Shown: in pieces, positions 52,281-60,854 of the stretch
Position numbering within the stretch: the first letter of the stretch is position 1
How the letters are laid out: the number at the start of each line of letters is the position of its first letter
DNA from: Haloplanus sp. XH21
Lineage (GTDB): Archaea > Halobacteriota > Halobacteria > Halobacteriales > Haloferacaceae
DNA: 64,000 nucleotides
Reading direction: 5' to 3'
NCBI RefSeq assembly: GCF_023276355.1
Contig: NZ_JALLPL010000002.1
Location: 186,001 to 250,000, forward strand
Translations under genes and position numbers: made by a program
The notes under the pieces: model-generated
The model's input: the letters and a program-made list of their open reading frames with translations, nothing else
Databases searched by the model: none
Told to the model about the DNA's origin: nothing

Positions 52281-53528
52281 ATGATCGATTCGCCCGAGGC
52301 GATTCCGGAGACGTTACGCGAACGCGACCAGTGGGTGTGCTGGCGAGAAGAGGAGCGAGACGGCAAACCGACAAAGATTCCGGTGACGCCAGGGGCTGGG
52401 GGGTTCGCGTCAGCAACAGAGTCGGAGACTTGGTCAAGTTTCGAGGCAGCACTCGACTACAGCGAGACAGAGCACGCCGATGGTATTGGGTTCGTGTTTA
52501 CTGACGACGACTCCATCGTCGGCATCGATCTGGACGACTGCCGCGATCCCGAGACAGACGACGTCGACGACGCGGCACTAGACATCATCGAGCGCCTCGA
52601 CTCCTATACGGAGGTGTCACCGTCCGGCACCGGCTATCACGTCCTCATCAGGGGCGAACTTCCCGACGGGCGGAACCGTCGCGGGAGCATCGAACTGTAC
52701 GACACGGCACGCTTTTTCACCGTCACTGGCGATCACGTCGAGCGGACACCAACGTGCGTCGCACGTCGACAGGACGCGCTCAGAGCGATTCACCGTGAGT
52801 ACGTTCAGGAGACAGAGCGTGACACGGCAGCAGAGTCCGAACAGCGTGGTAGCGCTGACGACGAGTCACCGACGACCGGTGCAGCCGGCGTTGACGTCGA
52901 CCTCGAAGACGAGGACCTCCTCGAGAAAGCGCGGAATGCATCGAACGGCGAGAAGTTCGAGCGGCTCTGGAACGGGAACACAGCCGGCTACGACAGCCAC
53001 TCCGAGGCCGACATGGCGCTGTGCTGTTTGCTGGCGTTCTGGACCGGTGGTGACCGGACCCAAATGGAGCAGCTGTTTCGCCAGTCGGGATTGATGCGGG
53101 AGAAGTGGGACGAGGTCCACTACGCTGATGGGTCGACGTATGGGGAGAAGACCATCGAGCGAGCAATTGCGACTACTTCGGAGTTCTACGACCCGGACGC
53201 CGGCGACGATACCGCGGACGAGATCCCCGCCACATCGTCGCCAGACGTCGGCGCTGCTGACTCGGAGCGGAGTCGCGCGTATCTCGCCGAGAAGAACCAG
53301 ATCTTGAGCAATCGCGTCGACGAGCTCGAGGCGACACTCACGGAGAAAACCGAGCGCATCGACGCTCTCGAAGCGGAGGTCAAGCGACTCACTGACGAAC
53401 TCGGCACCCGTGGCCAGGAGGAGGAGGAGGAGTGCCAGGGCGAGCACGCCGCTACTACGAGTGAGAACAGTAGTGAGTCAGAGTCATCCTCACTGTTGGG
53501 TCGGTTATTCGACGGTCGGTCCAAGTAA
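52281..53528 (+). CDS. Primase-polymerase of the phage NrS-1 type
   Basis: A 415-residue protein. Residues 1-170 form an AEP-like catalytic part: RDQWVCWREEERDGKPTKIP, FTDDDSIVGIDLDDCRDPET (metal Asp residues), SPSGTGYHVLIRGELPDG and IELYDTARFFTVTGDHV. Residues about 225-300 match the small domain that follows the polymerase in NrS-1 enzymes (DMALCCLLAFWTGGDRTQME, FRQSGLMREKWDEVHYADGS). A coiled coil (about 330-375) and an acidic tail end the protein. It could prime plasmid or transferred-strand synthesis. It comes after the TnpB insertion. Confidence 0.82.
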   Translation: MIDSPEAIPETLRERDQWVCWREEERDGKPTKIPVTPGAGGFASATESETWSSFEAALDYSETEHADGIGFVFTDDDSIVGIDLDDCRDPETDDVDDAALDIIERLDSYTEVSPSGTGYHVLIRGELPDGRNRRGSIELYDTARFFTVTGDHVERTPTCVARRQDALRAIHREYVQETERDTAAESEQRGSADDESPTTGAAGVDVDLEDEDLLEKARNASNGEKFERLWNGNTAGYDSHSEADMALCCLLAFWTGGDRTQMEQLFRQSGLMREKWDEVHYADGSTYGEKTIERAIATTSEFYDPDAGDDTADEIPATSSPDVGAADSERSRAYLAEKNQILSNRVDELEATLTEKTERIDALEAEVKRLTDELGTRGQEEEEECQGEHAATTSENSSESESSSLLGRLFDGRSK

Positions 53529-53554
53529 CGTTGCGACCGCAGCGGCACGTCTGT

Positions 53555-53578
53555 CACCCCCGCCAGGGGGCGGCGGGG
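53555..53578 (+). promoter_or_regulatory. GC-rich palindromic leader motif, copy 4
   Basis: CACCCCCGCC-A-GGGGGCGGCGGGG, 24 bases before the ATG at 53603. Confidence 0.5.
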
Positions 53579-53602
53579 TACATCACGTGCCCCCGATAGA
53601 CG

Positions 53603-54043
53603 ATGGCTTCGGAACGTACGACCCAAACGCAGACGGTACAGCAAGCAGCAACCAACTCCGACGGGGAGGCTCCGTGGGCAGACCTCGAGGTGGCGATCCC
53701 GAACGACCGCGATCACGCGTCGCTCGTCGCGCTCGTGGAGTGTGCCCTAATCGAGCTGACGCACGAGCACGTGGGAGCAGTTGTCGTCACCCACCAGGTG
53801 CGGGGGACGAACCGCACGCAGTACGTCGCCGTCGACGACGTCGGCAAGCAGTTCCAGAAGCGGCACTTCGACGTCCGGTTGGGCTGGCACGAGACCACCG
53901 TTCCTCGAGAGACCGTTCGCGACGAACTCGTCACCCAGCTCACCTGGTCGGCAGCCCCACAAGCGGAACGCACACGAGAAGCAGCAGCCAGCGAGCCGGA
54001 CACGTTCACCGTGAAGCCAGTCCAGGAACTCCGGACTCCATAG
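53603..54043 (+). CDS. Plasmid hypothetical protein
   Basis: A 146-residue soluble protein. An N-terminal disordered stretch rich in Thr and Gln is followed by an alpha/beta part (HASLVALVECALIELTHEHV, GAVVVTHQVRGTNRTQYVAV). No family is recognised. It is preceded by a leader motif and followed within 10 bases by inverted repeat copy E, the same surroundings as the genes at 1452-3314. Confidence 0.65.
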   Translation: MASERTTQTQTVQQAATNSDGEAPWADLEVAIPNDRDHASLVALVECALIELTHEHVGAVVVTHQVRGTNRTQYVAVDDVGKQFQKRHFDVRLGWHETTVPRETVRDELVTQLTWSAAPQAERTREAAASEPDTFTVKPVQELRTP

Positions 54044-54052
54044 CCCACACTC

Positions 54053-54094
54053 TTAACCAACACTCGGGACCAGTTCTGTCGAAGTGTTGGTTAA
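54053..54094. promoter_or_regulatory. Dispersed inverted repeat, copy E
   Basis: TTAACCAACA at 54053-54062 and TGTTGGTTAA at 54085-54094, 22-nt spacer. It begins 10 bases after one gene and lies upstream of the 54264-54877 pair. Confidence 0.85.
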
Positions 54095-54263
54095 CGACGT
54101 TGCCAGAATTCATGCCCTCAACCCCCGCCCACCGCCCTGTCCCTCCGCGACGTTGCCGTTTTCGAGTATCGCGACCCAGGGTCGGACTGACACCCTCCGA
54201 CTGGGCTGTTTATCGGCGCCGGGAGGCGTGCAGCGCGCGAGAGCGTGCGCGGCGTGATTCACC

Positions 54264-54554
54264 ATGGCTGGTCCCGATCCTCACGACGACACGAGTGCCG
54301 ACCACGAACAGTTCGAAACCGAACTCCTCGCACAGGACCGTGACGCCGCGAGCGTCGCGACCGCGGACGTCGACGACGCAACGGCCCGCAGCCTAGTCGA
54401 CGACCTCATCGACGCGGACGTCGTCACACCCGTTCCCGAGGATCGCGTTCTCGTTCACGAGCCGAGTGTTACTACCTTCGACTCGACGACGCAATTGGCC
54501 GTCTTCCACCGTGGCTGGACGGCCGGCCGCGACGCCGACGCAGAGGCGGAGTAA
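54264..54554 (+). CDS. Small acidic protein
   Basis: A 96-residue acidic protein with one clear strand-helix part (VDDATARSLVDDLIDADVVT, then PVPEDRVLVHEPSVTTF). Family not recognised. It overlaps the next gene by one base (TAATG), so the two are expressed together. Confidence 0.6.
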   Translation: MAGPDPHDDTSADHEQFETELLAQDRDAASVATADVDDATARSLVDDLIDADVVTPVPEDRVLVHEPSVTTFDSTTQLAVFHRGWTAGRDADAEAE

Positions 54555-54877
54555 TGCAGCAGACGCTTACAGGGTGTGCGTTCTGCGACGCTCCGCCCAG
54601 CACCGAGACTGGCGAGGCCCACACCTGGGGGGAAGATGAGCGGGTCACCCACCCTATCTGCGTCGACTGCGCGATCCAGATGGAGCCGGATCCCGACGAG
54701 CGCGATCGCTACGCCTGCGATGGCTGTGGGCTCGTCGTCGACGCCCTCGCGGCGCTCACGCGCTTCCGTGTGGAACTCGGCCATCTCGAGGGGCCGCTGC
54801 AGCTGTGTGCGCGATGTAGTCCTGGCGGGCCCGCGACGTACTGGACGCACGACCTCGATGAGCATCTCGTTGAGTGA
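54554..54877 (+). CDS. DUF7558-like zinc-binding protein
   Basis: A 107-residue protein with three Cys pairs: CAFCD near the N-terminus, CVDC, then CDGCG and a last CARC. This spacing could hold two zinc ions in a treble-clef or ribbon fold. I recall the family as DUF7558, common on haloarchaeal plasmids; function unknown. A short stretch after it (about 54894-54954, VADAYTVSMEDLVDEVDVAL) looks like the end of a broken gene. Confidence 0.65.
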   Translation: MQQTLTGCAFCDAPPSTETGEAHTWGEDERVTHPICVDCAIQMEPDPDERDRYACDGCGLVVDALAALTRFRVELGHLEGPLQLCARCSPGGPATYWTHDLDEHLVE

Positions 54878-55041
54878 GACATGTTGCCGACGCTTACACC
54901 GTTTCCATGGAGGACCTCGTTGACGAAGTCGACGTCGCGCTTGACCGCGACTAATGGGGGGTCTCCTATCCAGGGATAGGGAAAGTATGCAATAAGCCGC
55001 ACCGCTTGGCATTACGCCACAGATTCCGGTATCCCTCGCCG

Positions 55042-55854
55042 TCAGATCGTCGTCGAAAGACGCTCGATGCGATCAGCGGTTCCCTTGACTGCGTCTTTCT
55101 CCTCGAGACGACTCACGATATCCTGTAGTTCAACCGTGGTGTAATCGAGTTCCTGCTGGAGGGCAGGCATAGATTTCGGTTCGTCGAGGGCGTGAAGCAC
55201 TTCGAGTTCCTCGTATACGCGCTCTGTAATCTCCGCGACCGGCTCATGCAGGGGTGTCCTCACGTTGTGTTGCTCGGTGAGATCGGCCAACGCCTCGTTC
55301 ACGTACGTCACGAATAGCTCTTGGTCCAAGAGGTCGATCTGCGCGGCGAGTTCTGCTTCGACGACGTCGAAATCGAGGTCAGTCTGCAGCAGCGAAAACA
55401 TATCTTCGATATCGTCCACCCGTCCGGCGACCGCCTTGAATAGGAAGATGTCCTCTGGGCTCACGAGTTCGACCACCAAGTTGCTGGGGTTGAGGTACCG
55501 CTCGCTGCGCTTCCGAATCCCGTCAGAAAGAACCAGTTTATCGATAACCTGCTGGTGAAAGATGTCGATTCGACACCCATCATCGTTCTCGAGGATTCGC
55601 TGAGCACCGAGCGCTTCGTATTCTTCGTCCGGTTCCCGAACGATATCGTAACCAAGTTCGAGCAGTACTGCTTGGAGTTGCCCGAGATCATCACCGGATG
55701 CGACGATGAGATCGATATCCTTGGTAGTGGTCTTGAGATCCTGGAACGCCATTGCCCCACCGCCGATCAAGAAGACAGTGAGCGGGTCGTCTAGCTGCTC
55801 GCCGATGCGCTCGAGTTCCGACCGAATGTACGAACTGTCGAATCGCGCCCTCAT
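55042..55854 (-). CDS. DUF6036-like nucleotidyltransferase (AbiEii-type toxin candidate)
   Basis: A 270-residue protein with the nucleotidyltransferase signature: LIGGGAMAFQDLKTTTKDID (GG at 31-33 and D46-x-D48), then LVSPEDIFLFKAVAGRVDDI, as in AbiEii-like and DUF6036 families. These enzymes add nucleotides to RNA and act as toxins or in phage defence. The C-terminal third is a helical, HTH-like tail (ALQQELDYTTVELQDIVSRL). The start at 55854 overlaps the stop of the upstream regulator by 4 bases, so the two form a coupled toxin-antitoxin-like operon. Confidence 0.78.
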   Translation of the reverse strand: MRARFDSSYIRSELERIGEQLDDPLTVFLIGGGAMAFQDLKTTTKDIDLIVASGDDLGQLQAVLLELGYDIVREPDEEYEALGAQRILENDDGCRIDIFHQQVIDKLVLSDGIRKRSERYLNPSNLVVELVSPEDIFLFKAVAGRVDDIEDMFSLLQTDLDFDVVEAELAAQIDLLDQELFVTYVNEALADLTEQHNVRTPLHEPVAEITERVYEELEVLHALDEPKSMPALQQELDYTTVELQDIVSRLEEKDAVKGTADRIERLSTTI

Positions 55855-56774
55855 GCTGACACCCCGTAGTCCGCAGCCAATTCTTGGAACTCCTCCCACT
55901 CGGGAAGTCGAGATGCCCGCTCCTCGCCACTCGTGTCGAGATACGTGAGCAAGTCCTCGACGAGATCGTCGACGCCGTACTTTGTGGCTTGGTCACGCAG
56001 TTCGTCACGGTCGACGTCAACGTGGCTGAGCAGGAGCAGACAGTATGACTGGGTACGTGCGCCCGAATCGATCACGAGCATATGACAGCACAGCATCGCC
56101 GGCGAGAGATCATTCATCGTCTCTGAATGGAAATAGTACCGACGGTCGCGGGCCAGAAGGGGCAGGTCGTAGGTCTGGAAACGCTCTGGCCCCGTCGAAA
56201 GGAAGTCCTCGGCGGTAATCTCATCTGCGGTCTGGACGAGGAACTCGTCGAGTGACTCCCAGAGAATGGTGTAGGTGTCGGTGTGTTGTTCGACGGTCTG
56301 GCGATGGTCGTGGTGAACGAGTTCCCGAGCAAGCGTACTCAGTTGTTCGAATCCCTCGTTCAGCACATATGCATCCTCGTCAGTTTCGTAGATGATCCCT
56401 CGATGCTGAAGTGGATCGAGGGCGCGATGGACGGTACTCCTGTGAATGTTGGCCCGGCGTGCGAGCTCCATTGCGACCCGCGGTGTTTCAAGATAGTAGA
56501 GAACGCGGAGCGTCGCGCCCGACAACAGTTCAGGCCATTCGATGTGCGAATACTCTTGGGTGATGTCTGCGAGGAGTTCGAGTGCTTTCGCGTCCGATGG
56601 CCGGATCTGCTTTGTTTTCCCTTGTCGACGCGTCTCGATGAGTCCGGTCGCTTCGAGACGATCGACAAGTTCAGACGTGTAGCTGAGACTGCGGTCCAGC
56701 TGGGTCGCAAATTCGGAGACTGTCTGCTCACCGTGAAGGACGGTGAGCGCGCGAACCTCGGCTTCGGTAAGCAT
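55851..56774 (-). CDS. HTH regulator coupled to the nucleotidyltransferase (antitoxin candidate)
   Basis: A 307-residue protein with two winged helices. The first covers about 1-60 (VRALTVLHGEQTVSEFATQL, SLSYTSELVDRLEATGLIET), and the second about 85-140 (LSGATLRVLYYLETPRVAME, RANIHRSTVHRALDPLQHRG). The C-terminal half has no known match. Gene order (regulator first, nucleotidyltransferase second, overlapping ATGA) is the AbiEi/AbiEii plan. A TATA-like run (atatttaaataac) lies at 56791-56806 on the plus strand, reading as a promoter for this gene in reverse. Confidence 0.75.
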   Translation of the reverse strand: MLTEAEVRALTVLHGEQTVSEFATQLDRSLSYTSELVDRLEATGLIETRRQGKTKQIRPSDAKALELLADITQEYSHIEWPELLSGATLRVLYYLETPRVAMELARRANIHRSTVHRALDPLQHRGIIYETDEDAYVLNEGFEQLSTLARELVHHDHRQTVEQHTDTYTILWESLDEFLVQTADEITAEDFLSTGPERFQTYDLPLLARDRRYYFHSETMNDLSPAMLCCHMLVIDSGARTQSYCLLLLSHVDVDRDELRDQATKYGVDDLVEDLLTYLDTSGEERASRLPEWEEFQELAADYGVSA

Positions 56775-56844
56775 CTGTTGCGTAGATACGAACCGATATT
56801 TAAATAACTTCGCTATCTCGCAACGAACATGACTGAGTCAGCTG

Positions 56845-57500
56845 AGGTTGCTGGGTGAGAAACACGATGAAGGCCCTCGGCCGTTCACGGGCGGCGCGCC
56901 GCCCGTTAGCTCGGGAGAGCCTGCTCTCCCGGTGACCGAGACGGCCTCGCCCTTTCTGAGTTCACCAGGACGTCAGCTGGGTCACCAAGCGACGCGGCCG
57001 GCTGGCCAGATGGTATGTAACGGCCCGCCCCGCTCGCCGCTGCCGCCCTCCGCGTCGCTCGCGACCGACCATTCCGGGCATGCGGGCGCTCTCCACACCG
57101 CCCGCGCCCGTTCCGGGCTAAAATGCATGTGCCCTCGGCGCCAGCGGGTATCCCCGTCGGTTGCGCCCCTTGCGGGCTTTCGCGTTCCAGCGCTTGGTGC
57201 CGCCTGCGCTGTCGCGCGCCACACCGCGGCGCGCGTTCTCGGCGACAGTCGCCCTGGACACGGATCCGCCCATCGGGCCGGACACGAACGGGCATATCCC
57301 GCTGGCCGCTCGCTCCGGGCGGGTCGGCGCGCGGGGCTGGATGGTCGTCCGCCTCGGGCGCGCTCTCGCTCGCGCCCAGAGGGCGCTCGCGAAGGCGCGA
57401 GCGAGAGCGCGCAGACGAGTCTGTCGGTCGTTGTCGTCGAGGAAATCGCGATGTTGGAGCATCGCGGTGTCGGGCGCGTGAGCGCCTTCAGGTCTAAGTG
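56845..57500. other. Very GC-rich noncoding region with strong palindromes
   Basis: No gene is supported, although several frames are open because the sequence is extremely GC-rich. A perfect 20-bp palindrome (arms ACGGGCGGCG) is at 56887-56906 and a nine-base stem (CGGGAGAGC) with a 2-nt loop at 56912-56931. The unit TTCCGGGC occurs near 57073 and 57112, and clustered gcgctcgcg/cgcgagcg tracts lie at 57355-57415. It could encode a structured RNA, act as a protein-binding site, or be a long leader of the RPA-like gene. Confidence 0.55.
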
Positions 57501-57506
57501 AGACCA

Positions 57507-58403
57507 ATGTCAAGTAACAACGCCACCAGTAATGTAGTTTCGGTCGATGAACAGGCATTCGAGCAAGCAGACGAGCAGACGGTCGACGAGGAAGACTTCC
57601 CGGTCGTCGACGAGACGCCGGAGTTCCGGGCGACGGTCGACATGGAAGTGCAGGCGAAAGTCGATTCCAACCACCCAGATGCGCGGATCAACGAAGGCCC
57701 GGATCACCTGTTCGGGAAGACCCTCGAACAGGAAGAGCGCATCAAGGCACGAGAGGCCGAGTTGGAACACATCAGTGCCCAGGCGGGACTCAGTCAGCAG
57801 GAGGGGCGTGCGAAGCGGACGCGAGACATCGCAGCGAAGCGAAGCGCTGAGCGGCGTGTGAAGTTCCAGAAGCGGGCAGCGAGCGTGAATCCGATGGCTG
57901 ACCCGGAGCGAGACGATCCTCGTGCAGAGCTCACGCAGGAGCAGTTGGCGGCGGTGAACAAGCAGTCGATGCGGCTGGCGGAGAAGCTGGATGGCTGGTC
58001 GCGAGCAGCGATTGGCCGGCGGCTGGGTGAAGCCGTCGTCGGTGGGAAAGACCTAACGAGTGCAGTCGTCGGGGTGTTCGAGGAGTTGCAGACGGCCCCT
58101 GGGACGGTGATCCCCATTGGGAAGCTCGAGGACGTCAATCGCAAAGAGGTGAGCATCGAGGGTCGAGTCGAAGTACTCTGGGATGCGGACTCGCCGGCCA
58201 TCGCTCAAGTCGGGCTGATCGCAGACGACAGTGGAAAAACGAAGGTGACGATCTGGGAGAAATCAGATGCGCCGTGGATTGAAGAGGGCGAGCAGGTGCG
58301 TATTCACAAGGTAGCCCGGAACTGGTACGAGGGACGCGTCTCACTGGCTGTCACTGGGTGGAGCACCATTATGTTCCCTGAGCGCGGTCGGTGGTGGGAA
58401 TAG
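57507..58403 (+). CDS. RPA-like OB-fold ssDNA-binding protein
   Basis: A 298-residue protein with a charged helical middle (about 75-190) and a single OB fold at about 205-290: VNRKEVSIEGRVEVLWDADS, QVGLIADDSGKTKVTIWEKS, and GEQVRIHKVARNWYEGRVSL. This matches the haloarchaeal RPA/SSB-like proteins found on plasmids. It would coat single-stranded DNA in replication or transfer. The ATG at 57507 is preferred over the GTG at 57498. The long GC-rich region lies directly upstream. Confidence 0.8.
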   Translation: MSSNNATSNVVSVDEQAFEQADEQTVDEEDFPVVDETPEFRATVDMEVQAKVDSNHPDARINEGPDHLFGKTLEQEERIKAREAELEHISAQAGLSQQEGRAKRTRDIAAKRSAERRVKFQKRAASVNPMADPERDDPRAELTQEQLAAVNKQSMRLAEKLDGWSRAAIGRRLGEAVVGGKDLTSAVVGVFEELQTAPGTVIPIGKLEDVNRKEVSIEGRVEVLWDADSPAIAQVGLIADDSGKTKVTIWEKSDAPWIEEGEQVRIHKVARNWYEGRVSLAVTGWSTIMFPERGRWWE

Positions 58404-58563
58404 CCGGTCGACGCACCCCTTTTTTGCTGGTGTGTACGCGGTCACCGCCACCTCCCACCACCTCCACGGTCCGGGCTGCTCACGGCGCACAGCGCCGTTG
58501 CGCGGCCGGGCTTTCGCCACTGCAGTCATCGGTATCAGCGCCGTCCTCCGTGGTGTGTATTTG

Positions 58564-58583
58564 CCCCCTAATGGGTGAGGGGC
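58564..58583 (+). promoter_or_regulatory. GC-rich palindromic leader motif, copy 5
   Basis: CCCCC-TAAT-GGGTGAGGGGC, 43 bases before the tfb start. It shares the CCCCC...GGGTG(C/A)GGGG pattern with the copies before 61151 and 61600. Confidence 0.45.
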
Positions 58584-58626
58584 ATTCCGAGAGGCGCGAT
58601 TTGCGTGTATCCCCTCGTGTGTATTC

Positions 58627-59550
58627 ATGGCAACCAGAGACATCTACGAGACGGCGTTCGACGAAGACGTCCAGACGGAATCGAGTGCGAACCAGTGTCC
58701 CGAGTGCGACGGCCGGGTCACCACCAATGCGATTGAAACCGTCTGCGAGGAGTGTGGGCTCGTCATCGACGAGCAGCGGATCGACCACGGGCCTGAGTGG
58801 CGAGGGTTCGACGACGAACGGGAGCGCACGGGCGCTCCGTTGACGGCGGCACGACACGATCGAGGGTTGTCGACGGAAATCGGCCGCAGAACCGATGCGA
58901 ACGGGAACGAACTCTCAGGACAGAAGCGACGCCGGCTGTCCCGGATGCGGCGTGAACAGACGCGTGGGCGGTTTCAGTCGAAAGCCGAGCGCAACCTCGC
59001 CCACGGGCTCAGTGAAGTCCGTCGGATCAGTAGTACGCTCGAACTATCCGAGACGATCCGTGACCAGGCCTGCCAGCTCTTCCGCAGCGCTCAGAACGAG
59101 GACCTCCTGCAGGGCCGCTCAATCGAGGCGATGGCCGCCGCGAGTGTCTACGGAGCGTGTCGGTGCAACGGGCGGCCGCGAACCCTCGACGACATCACCG
59201 AGTCGGCGCGCGTCGAGCAATCGCGGGTGACGAACGCATACACGACGCTGAATACGGAACTTGGCCTGCCAGCCCAACCCGTGACGCCGAGTGCGTTCGT
59301 TCCGCGGTTGGCCTCGGAGCTCGACGTCTCCGATCAAATCCGGCATCGGGCTCGGCAGTTGGCGGAAGCATCCGAATCGACCGGAGCAACCACGGGGGTT
59401 CGACCATCTGGGTTCGCCGCAGCCTGTCTGTACAAGGCCGGACGCGAAGACGGACGGTGGCTCACCCAGTCGGACGTCGCTGAAGTAGCGAACGTCTCAG
59501 TGGTCACCGTGCGAACCCACCGCGACGCGTTAGACGAACTGGCTGTGTAA
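58627..59550 (+). CDS. tfb: Transcription initiation factor TFB
   Basis: A 307-residue TFIIB homologue. The zinc ribbon has Cys24, Cys27, Cys40 and Cys43; the B-reader region follows (HGPEWRGFDDERERTGAPLT), and two cyclin repeats fill 110-305 (LSEVRRISSTLELSETIRDQ; SAFVPRLASELDVSDQIRHR). The last HTH is DVAEVANVSVVTVRTHRDAL. It pairs with TBP to recruit RNA polymerase. Haloarchaea keep several TFBs; a plasmid-borne one could retune promoters or serve the plasmid. Upstream is a copy of the GC-rich leader motif. Confidence 0.93.
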   Translation: MATRDIYETAFDEDVQTESSANQCPECDGRVTTNAIETVCEECGLVIDEQRIDHGPEWRGFDDERERTGAPLTAARHDRGLSTEIGRRTDANGNELSGQKRRRLSRMRREQTRGRFQSKAERNLAHGLSEVRRISSTLELSETIRDQACQLFRSAQNEDLLQGRSIEAMAAASVYGACRCNGRPRTLDDITESARVEQSRVTNAYTTLNTELGLPAQPVTPSAFVPRLASELDVSDQIRHRARQLAEASESTGATTGVRPSGFAAACLYKAGREDGRWLTQSDVAEVANVSVVTVRTHRDALDELAV

Positions 59551-59644
59551 CGCCCATACCGTTGGGTTGTATTCCTGTTGGATGAGCGATTTGAGGACCA
59601 TCGTTTAAACCTAAAGACGTAGCATGATACGATCAGACGACTCT

Positions 59645-60529
59645 ATGACCGGGCGTTACTCTGACTATGAAGCCCTCCGGCCGAACGGCGAAGCCACCCA
59701 CGTTCCCGACGACCAGCTCACCGGTGGTGGCGAGCCACGGCGGCAGCGATCTGGGAGCATCGACGCGGGCTATCCAGACGACCCGACAGCAGTTGCGACC
59801 GAGTGTGAGTCCTGTGGCGCGTCAATCCCCGCCGGCCAGGCAAAGTGCCGGTTCTGCCTGACAAATCATCTCGGAAACGAAGCCATCGGGATGGACGAGA
59901 CGGCAGATCCGACGCTCTTCGGCATCATCCATCTGGTCGTCGAGTCGACCACGTTCTACGGCGCCGTCGCGAAGGGCGGGGCCGCCGCAAACCTCCTGAC
60001 CTCAAACGACGCGGAGCCCGCCGTCGACGACTATACGCTGCTCTACGATCTCGACGAACCGCCTGCGCCCCAACTGGCCGACCGATGGCCTCCGCTCCCC
60101 GCTGCGGTACAACTTGACTCAGGAGAGGGTGAGCAGCTTCTCAGAGCCGCCCGTGACCGGACAGGGTGGCACGGGCAGGAAGCGTCGGAGCGCCAGGAGC
60201 AGGCCCCGACGCGGCTCTACGACCAGCGTGGGGACGGCATCCGCGACACGTCACGGCTCACTGAAGTCCTCGACGACACCGACGACGCGGTGTGGCTGGT
60301 TCCAGCGATTGCCCTCCAACAATCCGGTGCAGAGAATAGTACTGGACACTCACGACACGAGCGGCCGAACAGAACTCATCTCGAGTGCCAGGAGTGCGGT
60401 CGAGAGACCGAACATCGGTTTCGTGAGTTCGAGACCGTCCCTGACGACGAGTGGACTGGGCAGCCGATGTGGGGCTGTCAGCGGTGCGGGACGCCCCGCT
60501 ACGGGCCCGAACCCGAAGCCGGTCAGTGA
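59645..60529 (+). CDS. Plasmid protein with two zinc-ribbon motifs
   Basis: A 294-residue protein I recall in haloarchaeal plasmids under the doubtful label biosurfactant protein 1. It has one zinc ribbon near residue 60 (CESCGASIPAGQAKCRFC) and another at the C-terminus (CQECGRETEH...CQRCGTPR). The middle has an alpha/beta stretch (ADPTLFGIIHLVVESTTFYG) without known motifs. The ATG at 59645 (MTGRYSDY) is preferred over 59624. The real role is unknown; the two ribbons suggest nucleic-acid or protein binding. Confidence 0.65.
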   Translation: MTGRYSDYEALRPNGEATHVPDDQLTGGGEPRRQRSGSIDAGYPDDPTAVATECESCGASIPAGQAKCRFCLTNHLGNEAIGMDETADPTLFGIIHLVVESTTFYGAVAKGGAAANLLTSNDAEPAVDDYTLLYDLDEPPAPQLADRWPPLPAAVQLDSGEGEQLLRAARDRTGWHGQEASERQEQAPTRLYDQRGDGIRDTSRLTEVLDDTDDAVWLVPAIALQQSGAENSTGHSRHERPNRTHLECQECGRETEHRFREFETVPDDEWTGQPMWGCQRCGTPRYGPEPEAGQ

Positions 60530-60738
60530 ACTATCTCGACCTACTCAGCGGCTACCGCCGCTTCCTTGAGGTCGGGGCTCCCTTGCTCTCGCGTTGGACT
60601 TCCTGTTTCAACGACGGTGCTTGCAGATACCGACCGGGAATGGTCGTCACCCACAGAGGCTCCAGTCTCCAGCAGGCGTTGTACTTCGGGCTGTCCCAGC
60701 CCTAGCTTTCCCAATCCGCGCTCAAAGACGGCGGCGGA

Positions 60739-60779
60739 TTAACCAACATCTCTGGTCTCGACTCGGTTTTGTTGGTTAA
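60739..60779. promoter_or_regulatory. Dispersed inverted repeat, copy F
   Basis: TTAACCAACA at 60739-60748 and TGTTGGTTAA at 60770-60779, 21-nt spacer. It lies about 75 bases before the small gene at 60855. The preceding 60530-60738 holds no recognised gene. Confidence 0.85.
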
Positions 60780-60854
60780 CAGAAGCCAGCTTGCGACCAA
60801 CCTCAGACTGCCCACCAGTGTTTTTCGACGCCGAGAATCGGCGGAGGCGCGCAT

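Noticed and set aside
53410-54396. 328-codon plus-strand frame across three annotated genes
   Set aside because: It overlaps better supported genes in another frame, has shadow-like Arg/Ser/Pro composition and no start signal.
56848-57501. Open frames of about 100-220 codons on both strands
   Set aside because: They overlap in many frames in an extremely GC-rich tract, are rich in Arg, Pro, Ala and Gly, and show no domain or start signal.
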